Shown in pieces: positions 17,752 to 26,409 of a DNA stretch of 64,000 nucleotides (position 1 is its first letter; each line of letters opens with the position of its first letter). The notes under the pieces were generated by a model. It ran no database searches. It was not told the DNA's origin and worked only from the letters and a program-made list of their open reading frames with translations. The stretch is from Peptococcus simiae. Its GTDB lineage: Bacteria; Bacillota; Peptococcia; Peptococcales; Peptococcaceae. A program made the translations under genes and the position numbers. The DNA is taken from positions 50,090 through 114,089 of the forward strand of contig NZ_JBJUVG010000005.1 in the NCBI RefSeq assembly GCF_046097595.1. The letters run 5' to 3'.

Positions 17752-18321
17752 CTAGGCGCGTGCCTTCCAACGTTTCACCACAGAAAGATTTTCATACTCA
17801 TCTTTCAAGAGGCCCAGCATCCATTGGTCCACATATTGGGCCCCGGTAAAAATATGGTCCCGTAACTGCCCCTCGGCCTGGAAACCGAAGGATAGGGCTG
17901 ACCGCAGCCCCAACTGGTTGTTATCATTGACCCGCATATAGACCCGGCGGAAGCCAAAGTCATAAAAGACGATGTCGCACAGGACCACCATAAGGTCAAA
18001 GCCATAGCCTAGAAGACGTTTACTTTCGTCAGCAATCCCCGGGGCAATGGCCGCATGACCGTTCTGCCGGTCAATATCTAAGATGGCCGCCACCCCAATG
18101 GGGTCATTATTGTGTTTTGCCCGCACCAAAAAATTCAACCGCTCCGCATGGGGATCGGTGATGTCGCGACCGGCTTTGATTTCGGCCATAACCATATCCA
18201 ATGAATTTCCGCGGTAGCCGTCATAGAGTAAGCGGAATTCCTTGTCCAAGTACCATTTTTGGAGAACATCCGCATCTTGGATCTGCGGCTTTTCGATTGT
18301 TACTTTTCTCCCTGATAACAT
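17752..18321 (-). CDS. GNAT family N-acetyltransferase
   Basis: This 189-residue protein resembles the RimJ/SpeG-type acetyltransferases. The N-terminal strand-helix LSGRKVTIEKPQIQDADVLQKW, the RLLGYGFDLMVVLCDIVFYDFGFRRVYMRV acetyl-CoA region near 105-135 and the NNQLGLRSALSFGFQAEG helix near 140 are characteristic. The acceptor (ribosomal protein, polyamine or small molecule) is not clear. GAGGTG is placed for ATG 18321; an in-frame GTG at 18330 overlaps it. Single-gene unit. Confidence 0.85.
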   Translation of the reverse strand: MLSGRKVTIEKPQIQDADVLQKWYLDKEFRLLYDGYRGNSLDMVMAEIKAGRDITDPHAERLNFLVRAKHNNDPIGVAAILDIDRQNGHAAIAPGIADESKRLLGYGFDLMVVLCDIVFYDFGFRRVYMRVNDNNQLGLRSALSFGFQAEGQLRDHIFTGAQYVDQWMLGLLKDEYENLSVVKRWKARA

Positions 18322-18435
18322 ATCCATCACCTCGATTGAAGTACGTTTCTCTCATTCTATCATAACGGTTTGCCGGCTAGGGGTCAAACAAAAATATTAT
18401 TTTCCCGGAACGCGGCTTTATTTGATCGGGCCATA

Positions 18436-18444
18436 TGCTATAAT
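18436..18444 (+). promoter_or_regulatory. Extended -10 promoter of the LysR gene
   Basis: TGCTATAAT is a perfect extended -10 about 62 nt before the start codon. A TTGATC nearby is spaced only 11 nt away and cannot be its -35. Confidence 0.55.
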
Positions 18445-18505
18445 TTAGTCAACACGGCGTAGGCTGCCTCTTCCAGCCGATTGGTTTCCGAGAAAGGACT
18501 GTCGC

Positions 18506-19495
18506 ATGCGTATAGAACAACTGCATTATTTATTAGAATTATACCGAACGCGGTCATTTTCCAAGGCGGCAGAAAATGTATTTATCACCCAGCCCTCCCT
18601 CTCCACGGCTATTTCCGGCCTGGAAGAAGAGCTCGGTGTCAAACTCTTTGAACGGCTCCGCAGCGGTGTCTACCCGACCCCCATGGGCGAGGCCGTCGTT
18701 AAAATTGCCTCTGAGCTGGTCAATTGCGAGGCCCGGATTTACGAGGCGGTCCAGGCGGCCCAGCCCCCGGACAAAATCCGTCTGATGACCATTCCGGCTA
18801 TTTCCTTTGGGGTCCTCCTGGAACTCATGACCCAGTTTCAGGAAGACTACCCGGAGGTCAACCTGGAATTGAAAGAGTTTCCGCCACAAATCATCATCGA
18901 CTCGGTCGTTGAAAAGCTCACCAATGTACCCGGGACCTTTGCCCTGGTTCCCATCCAGGAAAAGACCATGGAGGATGTCCTGGCCCAGCTGAAAAGGGAC
19001 CATATCAGCTCGACCCCCATTTATAGTGAGAACTTTGTAGCCCATATGGCTGCCAACCACCCCCTGGCCAGCCAAGACCAGGTGACCATCGAGGATTTTC
19101 TGGCCTACCCCAGCATTGAACTCAACCTCCTGACCAAGCCGCCGGACAATACGGCCTACAACCGGCTCTATATGTTGGGCACTTCCCGGAATAAGCGCCG
19201 GCTCAAGGAACGGACCCATATTGAGGTGGATACCCTGACCCACGTTAAGCGGCTCATCTTAAGCACCGGAACCCATGTGGTGGCCCTGCCCAAGCTCATC
19301 GGCCTGGGGGACCGGGACTATGAATCAGGGGATATCATTTGGCGCCCCTTTGCCGACAATACCGGCCTCACCACCCATTATTACCTGATTCACAGCAGCC
19401 TCTACCCCCTCAAGCCCATTGAGGAAGACTTTTTAAACGCTATTATTCGGTTTTTTGAAACCATCGATATCACCCACCACCCCTCCAATCACTAG
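18506..19495 (+). CDS. LysR family transcriptional regulator
   Basis: This 329-residue protein has the standard N-terminal winged helix (MRIEQLHYLLELYRTRSFSK, then ITQPSLSTAISGLEEELGVKLFER, residues 1-60) and a C-terminal periplasmic-binding-like effector domain. It is slightly longer than the usual ~300 residues. It is transcribed together with the ThiE-HAD gene 15 nt downstream, but LysR proteins usually control divergent genes, and the divergent neighbour here is the acetyltransferase. The effector is unknown. Confidence 0.9.
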   Translation: MRIEQLHYLLELYRTRSFSKAAENVFITQPSLSTAISGLEEELGVKLFERLRSGVYPTPMGEAVVKIASELVNCEARIYEAVQAAQPPDKIRLMTIPAISFGVLLELMTQFQEDYPEVNLELKEFPPQIIIDSVVEKLTNVPGTFALVPIQEKTMEDVLAQLKRDHISSTPIYSENFVAHMAANHPLASQDQVTIEDFLAYPSIELNLLTKPPDNTAYNRLYMLGTSRNKRRLKERTHIEVDTLTHVKRLILSTGTHVVALPKLIGLGDRDYESGDIIWRPFADNTGLTTHYYLIHSSLYPLKPIEEDFLNAIIRFFETIDITHHPSNH

Positions 19496-19510
19496 CTGGA
19501 AAGGATACCT

Positions 19511-20803
19511 ATGAAAGCAGAAGATTTACGCCTTTATGCCATTACCGATTGCGCCCATTACACCGGCCAAGCCCTCATTGACCGGACCAAGGCCCTCTTA
19601 GAGGGTGGGATCACCATGCTCCAGTTCCGGGATAAAACCCGGGGCCGGGAAGCGGCCCGACCGGACGCCGAGGCCCTCTTAGCCCTCTGCCGGGCCTACC
19701 GGGTCCCCTTTGTTATCAATGATGACGTCGAACTGGCCCGGGAAATCGGCGCCGACGGGGTCCACTTGGGCCAGGATGACGCCGCCCTCCGCCTGGCCCG
19801 GATGAAGCTGGGCCCGGATAAGGTCATCGGCATTTCCGCCCACAACCTGGCCGAGGCGCAAGAGGCCCAGGCCGGCGGGGCCACCTACCTGGGCTGTGGG
19901 GCCGTCTTCCCCAGCCAGAGTAAAGATGCCGCCTGCCTGGCGCCGGGTGTCTTAAAGGAGATTACCGACACCATCGACCTCCCGGTCGTGGCCATCGGCG
20001 GGATCACCGGCGACAACCTGGACCAGCTGGCCGGCTTAGGCTGTGACGGGGCTGCGGTCATTTCCGCCCTTTACGGGGCCGGAGACCCCCTGGCAGCTAC
20101 CAAGGCCCTCCGGGCCCAGGCTGAAGCCATCTTTGGCCCCTACGGCGCCGGTAAGCCCCAGGCCCTTATCATCCCCCTGGACCGGGTCCTCTGTGATACC
20201 CACGCCGCCTGGGCCGCCCTGGCCGAGACCTACCTGACCGGCGTCGGCAAGGCGGCCGGGCCGGACCTGGCGGCCATCCTCCGCCAGCGAACCCTGGCCG
20301 CCAGTGCCGCCTACATTAAGCACAACTACTCGGTGCCTGACGGCATCAGCCAAATCCTCTATGAATTTGACTATGACCTGGAGGACTACTACCGCCGCCA
20401 GGCCCGGCTCCAGCCGGGGGCCCAGGCCTTCCTGGACCAATGCCGGACGGCAGGTATCCCGGTCATCGCCCTGTCAGACGCCTCCAGTGACCTGGCCGGC
20501 CTCCTGGCAGACTGCACCGGCTGTGCCGATGCCCTGGCAGGCATCATCTCCACCGCCGATGGGCACTTGGACCGGACCGAACCGGCCCTTTACCGGCAGG
20601 CCCTGGCCGACATCGAAGCCGATCCCAACCAGGTCTGGGTCGTTGAAGACCACATCGACGGCCTCCGGACCGCCCACCGGGCCGGTTTCACCACCCTGGC
20701 CATCCCGGCTGAAGGCCAGGATGACCATGAATGGTCCCGGCTCCAGGCCGAGGCTGACCAGGTCGTGGAAAGCCTAGCGGCCCTAAAAGACCTGGTCAAG
20801 TAA
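19511..20803 (+). CDS. thiE: Thiamine-phosphate synthase fused to a HAD-like domain
   Basis: A 430-residue fusion. Residues 1-210 form a ThiE TIM barrel that joins the pyrimidine and thiazole units of thiamine: FRDKTRGR, NDDVELAREIGADGVHLGQDD, GISAHN, GCGAVFPSQSKDA and VVAIGGITGDN are visible. Residues 215-430 resemble a HAD phosphatase of the phosphoglucomutase type, with a cap domain. In its motif I (IIPLDRVLCDT) the nucleophilic aspartate position is proline, and motif III has arginine in place of lysine, while the VVEDHIDGL motif IV is kept. The second domain may be inactive or regulatory. RBS GAAAGGATACC fits ATG 19511. Confidence 0.88.
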   Translation: MKAEDLRLYAITDCAHYTGQALIDRTKALLEGGITMLQFRDKTRGREAARPDAEALLALCRAYRVPFVINDDVELAREIGADGVHLGQDDAALRLARMKLGPDKVIGISAHNLAEAQEAQAGGATYLGCGAVFPSQSKDAACLAPGVLKEITDTIDLPVVAIGGITGDNLDQLAGLGCDGAAVISALYGAGDPLAATKALRAQAEAIFGPYGAGKPQALIIPLDRVLCDTHAAWAALAETYLTGVGKAAGPDLAAILRQRTLAASAAYIKHNYSVPDGISQILYEFDYDLEDYYRRQARLQPGAQAFLDQCRTAGIPVIALSDASSDLAGLLADCTGCADALAGIISTADGHLDRTEPALYRQALADIEADPNQVWVVEDHIDGLRTAHRAGFTTLAIPAEGQDDHEWSRLQAEADQVVESLAALKDLVK

Positions 20804-20816
20804 GCCCAGACATAGC

Positions 20817-20847
20817 AATAGCCCCTCCACTGGAAGGGCTATTTTTT
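20817..20847 (+). terminator. Terminator after thiE-HAD
   Basis: AATAGCCC pairs with GGGCTATT, with an inner TCCA/TGGA stem, and ends in TTTTTT. It abuts the stop of the convergent speB gene. Confidence 0.85.
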
Positions 20848-20850
20848 ATG

Positions 20851-21714
20851 TTATTTATTTGATTCCACCAAAAGGAGCATTTCCCGGATGGTCTTTCCGT
20901 AAACGGCCGTTGAGACGCCGGAGGGGTCATAATGGGGCGAGAGTTCATTGACATCCATCCCGATGATATTGAGCCCCCGCAGCTGGAGGAGGGCACCCAG
21001 TAGGTCCCGCCAGCTAATGCCGCCGGCTTCCGGGGTCCCGGTGCCGGGGAAGATGGAGGGGTCCAGGACGTCCATATCCACGCTCAGGTAAACCGGTTTG
21101 CCCTGGAGGGCCTGGGCACAGGCAGCCACAGCGGTTACAGCAAAGGGGTGGAAGTCGGTATGGGCCTTGGCAAAGGCAAATTCCTCCCGGGTCCCGCTCC
21201 GGATGCCAAACTGGTGGAGCCGGTCAGGGCCAATGAGGTCAGCCACCCGGCGCATGACCGTCGCATGGGAAAGGGCCACCCCCAGGTAGTCCTCCCGCAG
21301 GTCTGCATGGGCATCAAAGTGGAGGACTTCCACCGCCGGGTAGACCTGGGCCACCGCCCGCATACTGCCCAGGGTGACCAGGTGCTCGCCCCCAATCATA
21401 AAGGGCCGCTTGCCGGCCTCCAGGATGGTCCGGGTCCGGTCTTCAATGGCCTTGAGGACGGCCTCTGTATCCCCAAAGGGGAGGTCCAGGTCGCCGCTGT
21501 CGAAGATGGCATAGTCCTCCAAGTCCTTGTCCTGGTAGGGGCTGTAGGTTTCCAGCCCATCACTGTCCAGGCGGACTGCTGACGGGCCAAACCGGGTCCC
21601 CGGCCGGAAACTGGTCGTCCCGTCAAAGGGAGCGCCAAAGAGGACGGTCCCGGCCGCTTCCCAGGCGCCGTCACAGGCAATAAAGGTCGTCTGAGGCAGG
21701 GTCAAGGGGCTCAT
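20851..21714 (-). CDS. speB: Agmatinase / ureohydrolase
   Basis: This 287-residue binuclear manganese enzyme splits agmatine into putrescine and urea. Metal ligands are visible in GGEHLVTLG near 108, HFDAHADLREDY near 132-140 and SVDMDVLDPSIFPG near 212-225. It overlaps speE by 4 nt (ATGA). With the arginine decarboxylase and spermidine synthase upstream it completes the arginine to agmatine to putrescine step. Confidence 0.94.
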   Translation of the reverse strand: MSPLTLPQTTFIACDGAWEAAGTVLFGAPFDGTTSFRPGTRFGPSAVRLDSDGLETYSPYQDKDLEDYAIFDSGDLDLPFGDTEAVLKAIEDRTRTILEAGKRPFMIGGEHLVTLGSMRAVAQVYPAVEVLHFDAHADLREDYLGVALSHATVMRRVADLIGPDRLHQFGIRSGTREEFAFAKAHTDFHPFAVTAVAACAQALQGKPVYLSVDMDVLDPSIFPGTGTPEAGGISWRDLLGALLQLRGLNIIGMDVNELSPHYDPSGVSTAVYGKTIREMLLLVESNK

Positions 21715-22565
21715 TCTTCCACCGCCTCTAAAAGGGTCTGAACATAATTGGGCAGGTAAAAGCTCCCCTTATGTAGGTTGGTATTGTAGTAGCGGCAGGC
21801 CAGGCCCCGGGCATTCCAGCGGTCGGCATCCAGGTCCTTGACCGGGTGGTATTTTTTTGAAGCGAAGCCGAAGAGCCAGTGGCCGCTGGGGTAGGTCGGA
21901 ATATGGACCTGGTAGACCCGGGCATGGTCAAAACTTTCCACAATCCGCTTATGGGCCCGCTGCATGGCCCGGGCATCATCCGGGTAGAAGGGGCTTTCAT
22001 GCTGGTTGACCATAATGCCGTCGGCCTTCAGGGCCTTGAAGCAGTTGCCGTAAAATTCCTTGGTGAAGAGGCCCTCGCCCGGGCCGAAAGGGTCTGTGGA
22101 GTCAACAATAATCAGGTCATAGACCTCTTCCGGCGCCCGGACAAATTTCAGCCCGTCTTCAAAGTAAAAGTGAACCCGGGGGTCCTCAAAGCCCACTGCT
22201 GTTTGGGGCAGGTATTCTTTACAGACCTCTACCACTCGCTCATCTATTTCCACCAGGTCAATCCGCTCAATTTCCGGATACCGGCTTAATTCGCGTAAAA
22301 CGCCGCCATCACCGGCCCCAATAACCAGGACCCGACGAACCTGGGGATGAACCGCCATGGGCACATGGGTAATCATCTCATGGTAGATAAATTCGTCCCG
22401 CTCAGTGAGCATCATATAGCCATCCAGGGTTAGGAAACGGCCAAACTCAAAGCTTTCAAAGACGTCAATCCGCTGAAAGTCTGTGACCTCACTGTGCACT
22501 TGCCGGTCCACCTTAATCGAAAATTGGACGGTATCGGTATGGGGTTCGGTAAACCACAGCTGCAT
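21711..22565 (-). CDS. speE: Spermidine synthase
   Basis: This 284-residue aminopropyltransferase moves the aminopropyl group of decarboxylated SAM to putrescine. It shows the small N-terminal beta domain (MQLWFTEPHTDTVQFSIKV), the nucleotide fold motif VLVIGAGDGGVLREL near 80 and the substrate motif IIVDSTDPFGPGEGLF near 152. Start ATG 22565 follows AAGGAGG. It sits between the decarboxylase and agmatinase genes. Confidence 0.97.
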   Translation of the reverse strand: MQLWFTEPHTDTVQFSIKVDRQVHSEVTDFQRIDVFESFEFGRFLTLDGYMMLTERDEFIYHEMITHVPMAVHPQVRRVLVIGAGDGGVLRELSRYPEIERIDLVEIDERVVEVCKEYLPQTAVGFEDPRVHFYFEDGLKFVRAPEEVYDLIIVDSTDPFGPGEGLFTKEFYGNCFKALKADGIMVNQHESPFYPDDARAMQRAHKRIVESFDHARVYQVHIPTYPSGHWLFGFASKKYHPVKDLDADRWNARGLACRYYNTNLHKGSFYLPNYVQTLLEAVEE

Positions 22566-22566
22566 A

Positions 22567-24012
22567 TTAATCCTCCTTAATGACATTCAACCGGCTGACA
22601 GCCATATCTTCCGGTCCGGTTAGGGAGCAGCCCTTCTCCTTGCTGTACTCAATATAGCGGATGATTTCATCCGTAATGGCTTCACCGGGAGCCAGGATAG
22701 GAATGCCCGGCGGGTAGCTCATGACAAATTCCGCACAGACCCGGCCCTTGCTTTCCGCCAGGGGCACCGATTCCTTGGCTGCATAAAAGGCCCGGTGCGG
22801 GGTCATGGTCACCACCGGACTGATATACTCCTGGTCAAACATATCCTGGCCGGGCCGGCGGAAGCGCCGGCGGATTTCAGCCAGGGCCGCCACCAGCCGC
22901 TCTATATCCTTGGGCCGGTCGCCAAAGGACAGGTAGGCCAGGAGGTTGCCCAGGTCACCGAATTCAGTCTGGATGTCGTAGTCGTCCCGCAGGAGGTCGT
23001 AGACCTCTATGCCGGCCAGGCCCAGGTCCAGGGTGTTGACCGAGAGCTTGGTCCGGTCAAAGTCAAAGACTGCATCCCCATCGATAATTTCCGGCCCATA
23101 GGCGTAATAGTCGCCAATGGCATTGATTTCCCGGCGGGCATAATCGGCTTCCTCCAGGACCTGGCGGAACATTTCCTTGCCCCGGACGGCCAGGTTCCGC
23201 CGGCTGATATCCAGACTGGATAGGAGCAGGTAGGACCCGCTGGTGGTCTGGGTGATATTGATAATCTGCCGGACATAGTCGGCGTTGACCGCCGGCCCGG
23301 TTAAAAGCAGGGAGCTCTGGGTCAGGGACCCGCCGCTCTTATGCATGGAGATGGCGGCCATATCCGCCCCGGCATGCATGGCCGCCAGGGGCATATCCTC
23401 GCCGAAATAAAAATGGGTCCCGTGGGCCTCATCGGCCAGGACCAGCATGCCGGCCTGGTGGGCCAGGTCCACAATGGCAGCCAGGTTAGAGCAAATTCCG
23501 TAATAGGTGGGGTTATTGACCAGGACCGCCTTGGCCTCGGGGTGGTCGGCAATGGCCGCCCGGACATCCTCTACCCGCATCCCCAGGGAGATACCCAGCC
23601 GGGCGTGGGTTTGGGGGTTGATGTAAATGGGTTTGGCATCGACCAGCATGAGGGCGTTGATGACACTCTTGTGGACATTCCGGGGCAGGATAATGCTATC
23701 GCCCGGGGCCAGGGCCGACAGGACCATGGCCTGGACCGAGCTGGTGGTCCCGCCCACCATTAAAAAGGCGTGAGCCGCCCGGAAGGCTTCTGCCGCCAGG
23801 TCCTCTGCCTCCTTGATGACCGACACCGGGTGGCAGAGAAAGTCCAGGGGCTTCATGGAATTGACATCCACAGAGACACATTTTTCACCCAGAAAGGCCG
23901 TCAACTCCGGGTTGCCCCGCCCCCGCTTATGGCCGGGCACATCAAAGGGGACGACCCGGTTGACCTTTAATTCCTCCAGGGCCTCAAGAATGGGCATTCT
24001 TTCCTGGTCCAT
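22567..24012 (-). CDS. speA: Arginine decarboxylase (Orn/Lys/Arg decarboxylase family)
   Basis: This 481-residue PLP enzyme has an aminotransferase fold like the Gram-positive SpeA/CadA group. Visible features are DVPGHKRGRGNPEL near the N-terminus, the cofactor-binding VGGTTSSVQAM near 85, LADEAHGTHF near 195 and the PLP lysine in SMHKSGGSLTQSS near 228. Arginine is the inferred substrate because agmatinase follows in the operon; lysine or ornithine cannot be excluded. ATG 24012 is 8 nt from GAGGAGG; a TTG directly before it is also in frame. Confidence 0.9.
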   Translation of the reverse strand: MDQERMPILEALEELKVNRVVPFDVPGHKRGRGNPELTAFLGEKCVSVDVNSMKPLDFLCHPVSVIKEAEDLAAEAFRAAHAFLMVGGTTSSVQAMVLSALAPGDSIILPRNVHKSVINALMLVDAKPIYINPQTHARLGISLGMRVEDVRAAIADHPEAKAVLVNNPTYYGICSNLAAIVDLAHQAGMLVLADEAHGTHFYFGEDMPLAAMHAGADMAAISMHKSGGSLTQSSLLLTGPAVNADYVRQIINITQTTSGSYLLLSSLDISRRNLAVRGKEMFRQVLEEADYARREINAIGDYYAYGPEIIDGDAVFDFDRTKLSVNTLDLGLAGIEVYDLLRDDYDIQTEFGDLGNLLAYLSFGDRPKDIERLVAALAEIRRRFRRPGQDMFDQEYISPVVTMTPHRAFYAAKESVPLAESKGRVCAEFVMSYPPGIPILAPGEAITDEIIRYIEYSKEKGCSLTGPEDMAVSRLNVIKED

Positions 24013-24033
24013 CAAGGGAACCTCCTCACCTGT

Positions 24034-24798
24034 CTAGTAAATATTGGTACCGTGGTAAATATCCAGCATTTCCTTGCGCAAGTTATCGCTGATTTCCAGC
24101 CGCTGCTTAGGCGGAATTTCATAGACATCGGTATTAAATAAGTAGTCCTGGAGCTGCATGTCGTTAATCAGCATATTGGTATGGAAGCTGTTGATCTTAT
24201 AGACATTGACATCATAGGCATCATAGTTTTGCAGGATTTTCGGGTCAATGAAGTCCTGGATACTGGTCATGGCAATATCATTAAAGACCTTCCGCCCGTC
24301 CACATCCCGGGTAAAGCCCCGGACCCGGTAATCCATGGTAATGATATCCGAGTCAAAGCTGCCGATGAGGTAGTCCAGGGTCGACAGGGGGGTGATTTCC
24401 CCGCAGGTGGCCACATCAATATCCACCCGGAAGGTGGCAATCGCGTTTTCCGGGTGGTATTCCGGGTAAGTATGTACTGTTACATGACTTTTATCCAGGT
24501 GGGCCACCACCGTCTCCCCATCCAGGTTGGGGACCATGGCCTCTTCGGCAATCATAATGGTCACGCTGGCCCCCTGGGGGTCATAGTCCTGGCTGCTCAC
24601 ATTAAGTACATGGGCCCCGATCATATCGGTGACGTGCAGGAGGATATCCGTTAGCCGGTTTGAGTTATACTGCTCATCTATATAAGCCACATAATCGCGC
24701 TGTTCCCGCTCTGTCCGGGCATAGCAGACATCATAAATATTAAAGGATAGCGACTTGGTTAAGTTGTTAAATCCATAAAGGCGGAGTTTATCTCCCAT
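24034..24798 (-). CDS. speD: S-adenosylmethionine decarboxylase proenzyme (E. coli-type)
   Basis: This 254-residue pyruvoyl enzyme makes the aminopropyl donor for spermidine. Its length fits the large bacterial class 1a type, not the ~125-residue Bacillus type. The self-cleavage serine is in HLDKSHVTVHTYPEYHP near 110-125, and a catalytic cysteine lies in DVATCGEITPLS near 140. I chose ATG 24798 with GAGGGG 7-8 nt upstream. First structural gene of speD-speA-speE-speB, behind a terminator-containing leader. Confidence 0.95.
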   Translation of the reverse strand: MGDKLRLYGFNNLTKSLSFNIYDVCYARTEREQRDYVAYIDEQYNSNRLTDILLHVTDMIGAHVLNVSSQDYDPQGASVTIMIAEEAMVPNLDGETVVAHLDKSHVTVHTYPEYHPENAIATFRVDIDVATCGEITPLSTLDYLIGSFDSDIITMDYRVRGFTRDVDGRKVFNDIAMTSIQDFIDPKILQNYDAYDVNVYKINSFHTNMLINDMQLQDYLFNTDVYEIPPKQRLEISDNLRKEMLDIYHGTNIY

Positions 24799-24820
24799 CT
24801 CCCAACCCCTCTCTACAAAT

Positions 24821-24856
24821 AAAAAACCCAGTTTGATGCGCACACATCAACCGGGC
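24821..24856 (-). terminator. Intrinsic terminator in the speD leader (putative attenuator)
   Basis: On the minus strand CCCGGTTGATG pairs with CATCAAACTGGG (one bulge) and is followed by TTTTTT. It lies between the promoter (24913-24941) and speD, so transcription must read through it to express the operon. This implies attenuation. Confidence 0.75.
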
Positions 24857-24857
24857 A

Positions 24858-24878
24858 CTAACACGAAGATAAGTCCAT
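24858..24878 (-). CDS. Putative leader peptide of the spermidine operon (6 aa)
   Basis: ATG GAC TTA TCT TCG TGT TAG encodes MDLSSC and ends 2 nt before the 5' arm of the terminator stem. A weak AGGG lies 8 nt upstream. The position is right for a leader peptide whose translation could influence terminator formation, but such a short ORF can arise by chance. No match to a known leader is claimed. Confidence 0.3.
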   Translation of the reverse strand: MDLSSC

Positions 24879-24912
24879 GATAAGGCCCTATCCGACCGTT
24901 AAAACTGTTAAA

Positions 24913-24941
24913 AGTATAGCATTTTACAGATATTTCGTCAA
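24913..24941 (-). promoter_or_regulatory. Sigma-A promoter of the spermidine operon
   Basis: The -35 is TTGACG (24936-24941) and the -10 TATACT (24913-24918) on the minus strand, with a 17-nt spacer. The leader to speD is about 110 nt. Confidence 0.85.
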
Positions 24942-24967
24942 TAAAATGCCCTTATAAAGAAGGGCTA

Positions 24968-24976
24968 TGATACAAT
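24968..24976 (+). promoter_or_regulatory. Extended -10 promoter of the repeat protein
   Basis: TGATACAAT is an extended -10 about 65 nt before the start. A small GCCCTT/AAGGGC hairpin precedes it, in the space between two divergent promoters. Confidence 0.45.
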
Positions 24977-25040
24977 ATCATTAGAAAGCTTATACCACCC
25001 ACACTCAGCTATTAAAAATCCATGTGAAGGGATGATTTCA

Positions 25041-26393
25041 ATGAAAGACTTAAAAGACCTCCAACAACGCACTGAAGCCGCTTACCAGGAGCTCCTGCGC
25101 ACCGCCCACCGCTTAGAAAAGGCCTGCCAGGACCAGGGCTATACGGTCAAAGAGACCACCAAAAAGCTGGCTGACCTCTTCCGGGCCCAGACCGAGGCCG
25201 CCCAGCAGGAAAAAGCCGGCGGTAAGTTAGACGGCGTCAAAGCCGCCACCGCCGCCAAGGCAGCCAGCGTCCTGGATAAGGCCGAAACCGTTAAGGAGAA
25301 GGCTGAGGAAAAATGGGGGACCGTCAAGGACCGGGTCGAAGAAAAAGCCGGCGAGGCCAAAGACGCTGCCAAGGACAAGGTCGCCGAAGCCAAGGGCGCC
25401 GCTAAAGGGGTTGCCGGTGACGTCAAAGTCATTGCCAAAGACAAGGCCCAGGACCTGAAGGTCGTCGCCGAAGAAAAAGTAGACCAGGCCAAGGATGCCG
25501 CCAAGGGTAAGGCCGGTGAAGCCAAGAGCGCTGCCAAAGACCTATCCCAGGACGTCAAGGCCGTCGCCAAGGACAAGGCCCAGGACCTGAAGGAAAAGAC
25601 CGGTAGCGATAATGGTCAACTGAAGGCCGGCGTAGAAAAGGTCAAGGATAAGGCCGAAGAAGCCGTCATCGCCACCGCTATCATCGCTGATGAAGCCAAG
25701 GACGTCATCAAGGACAAGGCTCAGGACCTGAAAGAAACCGGTCTTGAAAAGGCCGAGGACTTAAAAGAAACGGCTCAGATCAAGGCTGAAGAAGCCGGCG
25801 ACAAGGTCGCTGAAGGCAAGGAAGTCCTGGCCGACAAGGCTGAAGAAGTCAAGGATAAGGGGGCTGAGAAAACCGAAGAAGTCAAAGAAAAGGCAGCTGA
25901 CAAGGCCGCGGACGTCAAAGATAAGGCTGAAGAGGCTAAAGACAAAGCTGCCGATAAGGCCAAAGACGTTAAAGATAAGGCTGAAGAGGCTAAAGACAAG
26001 GCTGCCGATAAGGCCGAAGACGTCAAAGATAAGGCTGAAGAGGCTAAAGACAAAGCCGCCGATAAGGCCGAAGACGTCAAAGACAAGGCCGGCAAGCAGG
26101 ACAAGGCCCAGGCGGCCGGTCAAGCTGCTGCTGACCTCTTAGCGGCTGAAAAGGAAGAAGCCGAAGCTATCGTTGAAGAGGCGCGGGATGTTGGCGAAAA
26201 GGCCCGGGAAGTCATTGCCGAGCAAACCCTGGCTGCAGCCGCCGAAGAAGAAGCCACCAGCCCCGAGGCCAAGGCCATTGGCCAAAAAGCCGGTGAAGCC
26301 GTCAAAAAGAACCAGGCCAAGAAAGACCAGGTCCAAAAAGAGGCTAAAAAAGTCGCCAACCAGGCTAAAAAAGCCGGTAATAAGAAAAAATAA
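25041..26393 (+). CDS. LEA-like, highly charged helical repeat protein
   Basis: This 450-residue protein is built mostly of Lys, Ala, Glu and Asp. After an ordinary helical N-terminus (about 1-65) it consists of short repeats such as AKDKA, AEEAKDKAADKAEDVKD and VAKDKAQDLK, with three almost identical 18-residue units (five helical turns) near 292-345. There is no signal peptide and no anchor. The pattern resembles late-embryogenesis-abundant group 3 and apolipoprotein-like helices, which in other organisms coat membranes or protect proteins in drying. The role here is unknown. Start ATG 25041 is spaced 9 nt from GAAGGG; ATG 25032 overlaps it. Confidence 0.85.
   Translation: MKDLKDLQQRTEAAYQELLRTAHRLEKACQDQGYTVKETTKKLADLFRAQTEAAQQEKAGGKLDGVKAATAAKAASVLDKAETVKEKAEEKWGTVKDRVEEKAGEAKDAAKDKVAEAKGAAKGVAGDVKVIAKDKAQDLKVVAEEKVDQAKDAAKGKAGEAKSAAKDLSQDVKAVAKDKAQDLKEKTGSDNGQLKAGVEKVKDKAEEAVIATAIIADEAKDVIKDKAQDLKETGLEKAEDLKETAQIKAEEAGDKVAEGKEVLADKAEEVKDKGAEKTEEVKEKAADKAADVKDKAEEAKDKAADKAKDVKDKAEEAKDKAADKAEDVKDKAEEAKDKAADKAEDVKDKAGKQDKAQAAGQAAADLLAAEKEEAEAIVEEARDVGEKAREVIAEQTLAAAAEEEATSPEAKAIGQKAGEAVKKNQAKKDQVQKEAKKVANQAKKAGNKKK
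25914..26075 (+). repeat. 54-bp tandem repeat (three full copies)
   Basis: Units at 25914-25967, 25968-26021 and 26022-26075 encode VKDKAEEAKDKAADKA plus KD or ED. The copies differ only at a few third positions, and a partial fourth copy follows. Copy number could change by slippage or recombination without breaking the frame. Confidence 0.9.
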
Positions 26394-26409
26394 GGGCCAG
26401 CCCCACTTC

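Noticed and set aside
18422..18444. TTGATC as -35 of the LysR gene promoter
   Set aside because: The spacer to TATAAT is only 11 nt; the extended -10 explains the promoter better.
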